The notes under the pieces are model-generated. The model worked only from the letters and a program-made list of their open reading frames with translations. It did not search any database and was not told where the DNA came from. From assembly GCA_938003515.1 (NCBI GenBank), contig CALKYL010000417.1, positions 1 to 6,266 of the forward strand: a DNA stretch of 6,266 nucleotides, written 5' to 3'. Origin of the DNA: an uncultured bacterium. Lineage in GTDB: Bacteria > Planctomycetota > UBA1135 > UBA2386. How positions within the stretch are numbered: position 1 is the stretch's first letter; every line of letters begins with the position of its first letter. A program made the position numbers and the translations under genes. Below, piece after piece: positions 1 to 4,720 of the stretch.

Positions 1-688
1 TGCCGATCAGGTTGAGACCGTCCTTCTCCGCGCGGTACGTCTGCTCTTCGCCGCCCGGATAGAAACCCGTGCCGAACATCGCCGCGTCGCGCACCAGCAC
101 CGGCGGGTCGACCGGGACGAAACCGCGGCCGACGAGCAGGTCGACGGCGAAGCGCAGGATCGCGTCGTGCAGCAGCGCGAGCTCGGCGAACAGGAAGTAG
201 TTGCGCGACCCGGCCATGTCGGCCGCGCGCCGGAAGTCGAGCCAGCCCTGCGCCTCGCCGATCTCGTAGTGCGGTCGCGGCTGGAAGTCGAAGGCGCGCA
301 CCGCGCCGTGCTTGCGGATCTCGACGTTCTCGCTGTCGTCCTTGCCGTCCGGGACCTCGGCGTCGGGCACGTTCGGCACCAGCGAGAGCTGCTGTTCGAG
401 TTCGGCGCGCAGCGCCTTCTCGCGCTCCTCCAGCGCGCCGAGCTCCGCCTTCTTCTGCTTCTGCACGCCGAGGAACGCCTCCCGCTCCTCCGGCGACAGC
501 TTGCCGAGCTGCTTGCCGGCCGCCTTCTGCTCGCTCCGCATCGCGTCGAGGCGCGGCAGCAGCGCGCGCAGCTCGGAGTCCACGGCCAGCGCGCGGTCGA
601 CCGCCGCCGCGCGGTCGGGCATGCGTTTCTTGATCGCCCCCGCGCGCACGGCGTCGGGGTCCTCGCGGAGCACCTTGATGTCCAGCAT
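1..688 (-). CDS. serS: Seryl-tRNA synthetase, N-terminal 229 residues (3' end cut by window)
   Basis: Charges tRNA-Ser (and tRNA-Sec) with serine in the cytoplasm; a class II synthetase. The ATG at 686-688 opens with MLDIKVLRED, the usual start of the family. Residues ~28-100 are the charged, heptad-like antiparallel coiled coil that binds the tRNA long variable arm. The linker LSLVPNVPD (101-109) with VPDGKDDSEN (112-121) is a family hallmark. The catalytic core begins at HYEIGEA (140-146), then AGSRNYF (159-165). Class II motif 1 spans ~176-196 and ends in VDPPVLV, followed by MFGTGFYPGGEEQ (204-216). The window ends at LNLIG (225-229), directly before the motif 2 Thr-x-Glu, so motifs 2 and 3 are not seen; the family is about 420-430 residues. 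No clear Shine-Dalgarno precedes the ATG. It lies 36 bases after the secreted-protein gene on the same strand, so co-transcription is possible. Confidence 0.97.
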   Translation of the reverse strand, partial: MLDIKVLREDPDAVRAGAIKKRMPDRAAAVDRALAVDSELRALLPRLDAMRSEQKAAGKQLGKLSPEEREAFLGVQKQKKAELGALEEREKALRAELEQQLSLVPNVPDAEVPDGKDDSENVEIRKHGAVRAFDFQPRPHYEIGEAQGWLDFRRAADMAGSRNYFLFAELALLHDAILRFAVDLLVGRGFVPVDPPVLVRDAAMFGTGFYPGGEEQTYRAEKDGLNLIG

Positions 689-723
689 GTCGCGGCGGAG
701 TGTAGCGCCGCCCCGTCCGCGAC
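689..723 (-). repeat. Two competing GC hairpins in the gap before serS
   Basis: The 36-base gap between the upstream stop (TAG, 725-727) and the serS ATG is almost filled by inverted repeats. One is a 7-bp perfect pair, 689-695 (GTCGCGG) with 717-723 (CCGCGAC), whose stem touches the serS start codon. The other is a 6-bp perfect pair, 692-697 (GCGGCG) with 706-711 (CGCCGC), with an 8-base loop. They share bases 692-695 and so exclude each other. No U-run follows, so neither is a standard rho-independent terminator. They could influence serS initiation or simply reflect base composition. Confidence 0.35.
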
Positions 724-724
724 C

Positions 725-2842
725 CTACTTCCAGACGGTCTCGAGCTTGCCGAACAGCGGGTGCTTCTTGAGCACGAGTCCGACCTTCGCCTCCGGGTCG
801 GGCAGCTCCACCTTCAGCGTCATCGCGCCCTCCTGGTAGCCCTTCGGCATCGGGAAACACGCGACCAGGAGGCCGAGCTTCGGGTACTGGCCCGCGGCCT
901 TGTTGACCAGCTCGGGGTCGGTGAAGGGCATCAGCTTGTCGACCGCCTTCGCGCCCTTGCCGTCCGCGTCCCGCGCGACCGAGACGTCGCACGCCAACGA
1001 CGACCCGTGCAGCGAGCCGATGCGACAGCCGGAGCGGTCGGCGACGTGCACCTTGAGCGCGTCGATCGTGACGGCGGCGCCGTCGCCCTCCCGCTCGAAC
1101 TCGAGCCGGAACGGCGCGCCCATCTCGAGTTCGGTCGTCTTGCCCGCCTCGACGGTGAACGGCTTCGAGTCGGCGCCGGGGTAGAGCGTCGCCATCTGGG
1201 TGCGGGAGCCCTTGCCGTTGACGAGGCGCCCGAAGATGACGCTGTAGTCCCCGACCGGCAGCTCGACCTCCTCCATCCCCGCGAGCTCGCAGCAGACCGG
1301 GCGGAAGTCGCCGCGGCCCTGCACGTCGAGCGTCTCCGGCGCCGAGGCCTTCGGCCCGTCCCACGACAGCTTGACCTTGCCGGTCTTGAAGTACTCGGGG
1401 TTCAGCGGCCGCAGGGACACGGCCGTGCCGCCGACGATCTCGAGGTGGTGCCACCCCGAGGCGAGCTGCACGAACTGCGAGAACGGCGCGCGGTCGCCCT
1501 TGCCGATCTGCATCGAGTCGAACAGCGGCACGATCGTGCCCTCGCCGGTGTACTCGCCGAGCATCGGCGAACGGAACTGCGCCTCGAACGGGTCGCTGTC
1601 GCCGGGGCTGCCGCTCGCGTTGTCGTCGTAGAAGACGAGCGTCTCCTTGTCGACGCGCGTCTCCCACGACGCGGCGCTCCGGTAGTAGACGTTGGCGACG
1701 TTCTTGGCCGGCGCGAGGTTGCACTCCGCCTGGTTGACGAACTCGCGGTCGCTGCCCAGCCAGAAGAACATCGCGTACGGCACCTTGCGGTCGGCGTCGA
1801 GATAGAAGGTGCTCGGCTTGGCGCGGCTGCCGACGTCGAGCTCGACGCCGGCGCTCGCGTCGCTCGGATCGAGGGCCATGACGAACTTGGTCGCCGACGT
1901 GCGGTGCATGTAGATGTCGCGCGCGCGGAACCAGTTGAGGTGCCGGCTCGTGTCCTGCTCGCCGACCGAGCACAGCCACCAGAAGGGCGGCACCGGCCCG
2001 TTGTTGGGCCCGTAGTCGAGGTCCTTCTCCCAGTCCTTGAGCGCCTCGAACGACAGCTCGTGCCTGGCGGCGGGCACGTTCGGCATCACCAGCGCCTCGA
2101 CGCCCTTCGCGTCGGCGTCGTAGCCGGCCGAGGCCCGCGCGTCGGCGTTCTTCCTGGCCTCCTCGATCGCCAGCAGCTCGCCCTTCACGAACTCCTTGTT
2201 GCGGATGTAGTGCTCGTCGAACGTGTAGCCCCACCGTTCGCGCGCGGCGATGCCCTGCTCGATCACGAACACCACGTGCTGGCGCTCCTCGACCGTCTTG
2301 TCCTTCATCTTGCTGCCGACGACGCTCGCGAGCCCCCACAGCTCCGACGCCTCGTAGTAGTGGCCGATGCCCTCGGCGGCCTTCGCCAGGGTCTGGAAGT
2401 CCTGCATCAGCGACTTGTGGGCCTCCTTGTCGTAGTTCTGGCCCTGCGCGAGATAGTCCTGCCACAGCCTCGACGAGTTGCTGCGGATCTTCTGCAGCTG
2501 GTCGTAGAGCGGCTTGGTCGCGCTGTCGGTCCAGCGCTGCAGCTTCTCCAGCGTCTCGGTGTTCTCGAAGGCGCGGCCCCAGGCGGCCATCAACGCGTCC
2601 GTCTTGGCCTCCGACTCGGTGCGGCCGTTCAACACCTCGAACCGCAGCTCTTCGAAGTAGCCGAGCGCCTGCCGCGGTCCGCGCTTCACGGCGCGGTCCT
2701 GCAGCTTCTCGTCGGCGAGCTCGAGGCCCTGGTTGAACTCGGTGCGGAACTTGTCCGCGGTCGGCTCCTGGCCCGCGGCGGGAGCCGCGACGGCGAGCGC
2801 GAGCAGCGCGGCGAAGAGGACGGACGGGAGGTGGCGGATCAT
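725..2842 (-). CDS. Secreted or periplasmic 705-residue protein, family not recognised
   Basis: I do not recognise this protein. Residues 1-24 form a signal peptide: a basic R3/H4 start, a hydrophobic core at ~5-20 and an Ala-rich cleavage region (APAAG, before Q25). Residues ~26-245 look all-helical, charged and tandem-helix-like (for example HYYEASELWGLASVV at 161-175), possibly degenerate TPR-type. From ~250 on it becomes beta-rich, with aromatic clusters such as PFWWLCSVG (286-294). An Asp/Asn/Gly-rich loop at 406-417 (DDNASGSPGDSD) resembles calcium-binding loops. C-terminal segments at ~520-600 look like beta-sandwich strands. Seven cysteines (291, 374, 517, 518, 606, 618, 662) lie outside the signal peptide, fitting an exported, possibly disulfide-bonded protein. 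No catalytic motif is obvious. The ATG at 2840-2842 is supported by the signal peptide; the next Met is 85. It follows the rhomboid by 94 bases and precedes serS. It is a real gene: protein-like composition over its whole length, unlike the antisense frames. Confidence 0.88.
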   Translation of the reverse strand: MIRHLPSVLFAALLALAVAAPAAGQEPTADKFRTEFNQGLELADEKLQDRAVKRGPRQALGYFEELRFEVLNGRTESEAKTDALMAAWGRAFENTETLEKLQRWTDSATKPLYDQLQKIRSNSSRLWQDYLAQGQNYDKEAHKSLMQDFQTLAKAAEGIGHYYEASELWGLASVVGSKMKDKTVEERQHVVFVIEQGIAARERWGYTFDEHYIRNKEFVKGELLAIEEARKNADARASAGYDADAKGVEALVMPNVPAARHELSFEALKDWEKDLDYGPNNGPVPPFWWLCSVGEQDTSRHLNWFRARDIYMHRTSATKFVMALDPSDASAGVELDVGSRAKPSTFYLDADRKVPYAMFFWLGSDREFVNQAECNLAPAKNVANVYYRSAASWETRVDKETLVFYDDNASGSPGDSDPFEAQFRSPMLGEYTGEGTIVPLFDSMQIGKGDRAPFSQFVQLASGWHHLEIVGGTAVSLRPLNPEYFKTGKVKLSWDGPKASAPETLDVQGRGDFRPVCCELAGMEEVELPVGDYSVIFGRLVNGKGSRTQMATLYPGADSKPFTVEAGKTTELEMGAPFRLEFEREGDGAAVTIDALKVHVADRSGCRIGSLHGSSLACDVSVARDADGKGAKAVDKLMPFTDPELVNKAAGQYPKLGLLVACFPMPKGYQEGAMTLKVELPDPEAKVGLVLKKHPLFGKLETVWK

Positions 2843-2867
2843 CGGGGGTGGGGTTGTCGGCCCGATG
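2840..2867 (-). promoter_or_regulatory. Possible leader hairpin enclosing the start codon of the 705-residue gene
   Basis: Bases 2840-2846 (CATCGGG) and 2861-2867 (CCCGATG) are perfect 7-bp inverted repeats separated by 14 bases. In the minus-strand transcript the 3' arm ends in the AUG start codon, so the stem would enclose it. No Shine-Dalgarno sequence lies in front of this ATG. Whether the 5' arm is transcribed depends on the promoter. A weak -10-like TACCAT on the minus strand at 2870-2865 has no convincing -35; a start from it would exclude the 5' arm, whereas read-through from the rhomboid gene would include it. Function is inferred. Confidence 0.35.
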
Positions 2868-2886
2868 GTAACGGCCCCGCGGCGCC

Positions 2887-2927
2887 GGCGCAGCCGGTTC
2901 GCCCCGCCGGCGCGCGCCGGCTGCGCC
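2887..2927 (-). terminator. Strong GC inverted repeat just after the rhomboid gene (terminator-like, no U-tract)
   Basis: GGCGCAGCCGG (2887-2897) and CCGGCTGCGCC (2917-2927) are a perfect 11-bp inverted repeat with a 19-base spacer. It begins 9 bases past the rhomboid stop codon (TAG, 2937-2939). In the minus-strand transcript it would fold into a very stable hairpin, followed by a GC-rich sequence and no run of U. It could attenuate or terminate transcription between the rhomboid and the 705-residue gene, or protect the rhomboid mRNA 3' end. An intrinsic terminator of the standard type is not supported. Confidence 0.45.
2906..2921. repeat. 16-bp perfect GC palindrome
   Basis: GCCGGCGCGCGCCGGC at 2906-2921 equals its own reverse complement. 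It overlaps the right arm of the 11-bp inverted repeat at 2887-2927, so the two structures compete for the same bases. It may be a by-product of the base composition. Confidence 0.4.
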
Positions 2928-2936
2928 CCCGCGCCG

Positions 2937-3809
2937 CTAGTCGCGCTTCTGGGCCTGCTTGCTCATGCGCTCGAGGAAGCGCCGCTCGGCGGGCGACAGC
3001 GACGCCAGCCCCTCCCGCTTGACCTTGTCGAGGATCTCGTCGAGGGCCTGCTTCTGCTGCTGCACGCTGCGCTGCCGGTGCTCCTGGCGCTTCTGCTGCA
3101 CGCGCTGGATCACGCCTCGGAGGAAGCCCGGGCGCTCGACGTCGGCGTGGCCGGCCCAGTCGATGAACCAGCTGCCCCGGAAGGCGACGGATCCGAGCGC
3201 CGCGCCGCCGAGGTGCCCGCCATGGGCGACCCCTCCGACGTAGCCGCGCACCAGTTCGATGAACGTCGCGTAGACGCCGAGCACGACGAACCCCACCGCG
3301 ACGATCCACAGCTGCACGGGGAACAGCAGCAGGATCACCAGCGAGCGCGGCGCCATGCAGGCCGCGTAGACGAGGAACGCGTAGCAGGCGCCGCTGGCGC
3401 CGACCAACGGCACGTTCGCGTAGCCCTGGATCGCCGCGAGCACGAGGTGGAGCGCCGCGCCGGCCGCGCCGCCGATCAGATACAGCCGGAACGTGCCGCG
3501 GTAGCCGAGCCGCGCTTCGGACATCGTGCCGAAGAAGTAGAGCACCAGCATGTTCATCACGAGGTGCAGCGGGTCCTCGAAGCTGTGCGTGAACTGGTAG
3601 GTCACGATCCGCACGAGGCCGAGTCCGAAGCCCTCCCACATGCCGCCCCAGGAGAAGGCGAACCAGTGGCCGCCGCCGCCTTCGGTCGGGGAGCTGAGCC
3701 GACCGACCAGCAGCATGTTGGCCACGAACACGGCGGCGTTCGCGATCATCAGGTGCTTGATCGCCGGGGTCAGCGACGGCAGCTGGAAGCGCGGGGCGTC
3801 GTAGCTCAT
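2937..3809 (-). CDS. Rhomboid-family intramembrane serine protease with C-terminal helical tail
   Basis: A polytopic membrane protease that cleaves substrates within or near their transmembrane segments. Numbering is from the chosen 290-residue start. The first membrane helix is at ~17-37. The oxyanion-side motif HLVMN has H82 and N86. The catalytic serine is S139 in GASGACYAF (137-145). The catalytic histidine is most likely H199 in AHGGHLGGAALG (195-206), since GxxxG spacing fits H199 and not H196. About six membrane helices span ~17-210, the bacterial core type. After ~230 comes a soluble basic, Gln-rich helix and a tail with LDEILDKVKREG (256-267) and SPAERRFLERMS (272-283). Such tails recur in many bacterial rhomboids (I recall the DUF6576 type). 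The ATG at 3807-3809 has AGGAG upstream; an ATG at 3866 would add 19 unconvincing residues from the control region and has no ribosome binding site. Substrate is unknown; the neighbouring secreted protein has no transmembrane segment beyond its signal peptide. It is divergent from folD. Confidence 0.95.
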   Translation of the reverse strand: MSYDAPRFQLPSLTPAIKHLMIANAAVFVANMLLVGRLSSPTEGGGGHWFAFSWGGMWEGFGLGLVRIVTYQFTHSFEDPLHLVMNMLVLYFFGTMSEARLGYRGTFRLYLIGGAAGAALHLVLAAIQGYANVPLVGASGACYAFLVYAACMAPRSLVILLLFPVQLWIVAVGFVVLGVYATFIELVRGYVGGVAHGGHLGGAALGSVAFRGSWFIDWAGHADVERPGFLRGVIQRVQQKRQEHRQRSVQQQKQALDEILDKVKREGLASLSPAERRFLERMSKQAQKRD

Positions 3810-3811
3810 GT

Positions 3812-3816
3812 CTCCT
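3812..3816 (-). promoter_or_regulatory. Shine-Dalgarno AGGAG of the rhomboid gene, close-spaced
   Basis: On the minus strand AGGAG ends only two bases before the ATG at 3807-3809, shorter than the usual 5-9. It still decides the start: the upstream in-frame ATG (3866) has nothing comparable, and the protein from 3809 begins as expected before the first membrane helix. Confidence 0.55.
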
Positions 3817-3818
3817 GG

Positions 3819-3847
3819 TTGGGCGCGGGGCACGGCCTCGCTATGGT
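3819..3847 (+). promoter_or_regulatory. Candidate sigma70-type promoter for folD-sulfatase
   Basis: TTGGGC (3819-3824) and TATGGT (3842-3847) are separated by exactly 17 bases. They match the -35 and -10 consensus at 3 of 6 and 4 of 6 positions. Transcription would start near 3854, giving a leader of about 24 bases before the GTG at 3878. This is the A+T-richest non-coding stretch in the window and sits between divergent genes, so a promoter is expected here. The exact elements are inference. Confidence 0.4.
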
Positions 3848-3861
3848 GCCGGCAGACCATA
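3842..3861. promoter_or_regulatory. Operator-like inverted repeat between the divergent genes
   Basis: TATGGT (3842-3847) and ACCATA (3856-3861) are perfect 6-bp inverted repeats around 8 bases. An outer pair, CTATGG (3841-3846) with CCATAG (3863-3868), overlaps it, as does the 8-bp palindrome TGCCGGCA (3847-3854). Each arm, read toward its own gene, is a TATGGT -10-like hexamer: 3842-3847 toward folD and 3861-3856 toward the rhomboid gene. The minus-strand one has only a poor -35 (CGGGCA, 3884-3879). It could be a dimer-binding operator, or a pair of face-to-face promoters. Confidence 0.4.
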
Positions 3862-3877
3862 CCCATAGACCCGGTCC

Positions 3878-4720
3878 GTGCCCGCGCAACTCCTCGACGG
3901 AAGACAGATCGCCCGACGCATGCGCGAACGGCTTCGCAAGGTCCGCGACGGATTCACGGACGGTCCGGTGCGGCTCGTGTCGCTCGAGGTCGGCCAGAAT
4001 CCCGCCGCCCATCTGTACGTGCGCAACCAGCAGCGTGCCGCCGACGAGGTCGGCATCGACATGGAGGTCCTGAACCTCCCGCTGAGCACGACCGAGACGG
4101 ACCTGATGCAGGCCATCGACGCGCTCAACCAGCGCGAGGACGTCTCCGGGATCCTGGTGCAGCGGCCGCTGCCGCACGGCATCGACCCGCGCGTCGTGCA
4201 GATGGCGATCGACCCCCACAAGGACGTCGAGGGCATGCACCCGGCGAACATGGGCGCGATCCTCTACCGCGAGCCGCTGCTGCCGCCGTGCACGGCCGCG
4301 GCCGCGCAGCACCTGATCGTCGAGACCGGCATGGACCTGCGCGGCGCGGAGACGGTGGTCGTCGGCCACAGCGAGATCGTCGGCAAGCCGATCGCGGTGC
4401 TCCTGCTGCACCACCTGTCGACGGTCACGGTCTGCCACATCGGCACGAAGCAGCTCGTCGAGCACACCCGCCGCGCGGACATCGTCGTGGTCGCGGTCGG
4501 CAAGCCGGGTCTCGTGCACGGCGACATGCTCAAGGAGGGCGCGTGCGGCGTCGACGTCGGCATCAACCAGGGCCCCGACGGCAGGATCGTCGGGGACGTG
4601 GACTTCGACTCGGCGAACCGGGTCGCCGGGTTCCTCACGCCGGTGCCCGGCGGCGTCGGCCCGGTGACCGTCGCGATGCTGATGCGCAACACGCTGCGCG
4701 CCGCCGGCGCGGAGGTCTGA
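3878..4720 (+). CDS. folD: FolD-family methylenetetrahydrofolate dehydrogenase/cyclohydrolase with altered active site
   Basis: FolD normally oxidises 5,10-methylene-THF to methenyl-THF with NAD(P)+ and hydrolyses it to 10-formyl-THF in the cytoplasm. At 280 residues this is full length. It aligns without gaps through the core: LLDGRQIA (5-12), VGQNPAAHLYV (38-48), GILVQRPLP (91-99), HKDVEGMHP (114-122), the nucleotide-binding VVGHSEIVGKP (161-171), VAVGKPG (205-211), VDVGIN (225-230) and TPVPGGVGP (254-262). Against E. coli FolD, Y50 and Q98 are kept (Y47, Q95). The catalytic K54 is Q51 (codon CAG, 4028-4030) and D121 is E118 (GAG, 4229-4231). H164 stands in the Rossmann GxS motif where many NADP-dependent members have Arg. 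The GTG start (3878-3880) is fixed by an in-frame TAG at 3866-3868 and the canonical N-terminus; no Shine-Dalgarno is visible. The gene ends in a TGATG overlap with the sulfatase. The family call is certain; cyclohydrolase activity is doubtful. Confidence 0.95.
   Translation: MPAQLLDGRQIARRMRERLRKVRDGFTDGPVRLVSLEVGQNPAAHLYVRNQQRAADEVGIDMEVLNLPLSTTETDLMQAIDALNQREDVSGILVQRPLPHGIDPRVVQMAIDPHKDVEGMHPANMGAILYREPLLPPCTAAAAQHLIVETGMDLRGAETVVVGHSEIVGKPIAVLLLHHLSTVTVCHIGTKQLVEHTRRADIVVVAVGKPGLVHGDMLKEGACGVDVGINQGPDGRIVGDVDFDSANRVAGFLTPVPGGVGPVTVAMLMRNTLRAAGAEV
4711..4716 (+). promoter_or_regulatory. Shine-Dalgarno GGAGGT of the sulfatase gene, inside folD
   Basis: GGAGGT lies three bases before the ATG at 4720-4722 and within the last folD codons (Glu-Val then TGA). 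It is the strongest ribosome binding site in the window. With the one-base stop/start overlap it fixes the sulfatase start and points to translational coupling. Confidence 0.8.

Noticed and set aside
689..724. T-box riboswitch in front of serS
   Set aside because: The gap is only 36 bases, has no T-box sequence, and is far too short for the specifier domain.
167..3022. 951-codon open frame on the plus strand, antisense to serS and the 705-residue gene
   Set aside because: Its product is a low-complexity Arg/Leu/Val/Ala-rich string with no domain, typical of the antisense frame of high-GC genes. The minus-strand proteins have clear family motifs or a signal peptide.
2839..3639. 266-codon minus-strand frame overlapping the rhomboid gene
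   Set aside because: It is a frame-shifted reading of the rhomboid gene with Arg/Ala-rich composition; the rhomboid frame has all catalytic motifs.
725..3809. The 705-residue protein as the rhomboid's substrate
   Set aside because: It has a cleavable signal peptide and no other membrane segment, so nothing but proximity supports this.
3810..3866. Longer rhomboid start at 3866 (309 residues)
   Set aside because: It would add 19 polar residues encoded by the control region with no ribosome binding site; AGGAG supports 3809.
3808..4719. Upstream in-frame extension of the sulfatase through folD (806-residue frame)
   Set aside because: The extension overlaps all of folD out of frame, is Arg/Pro/Ala-rich filler, and would place the signal peptide in the middle of the protein. 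The ATG at 4720 has a strong ribosome binding site.
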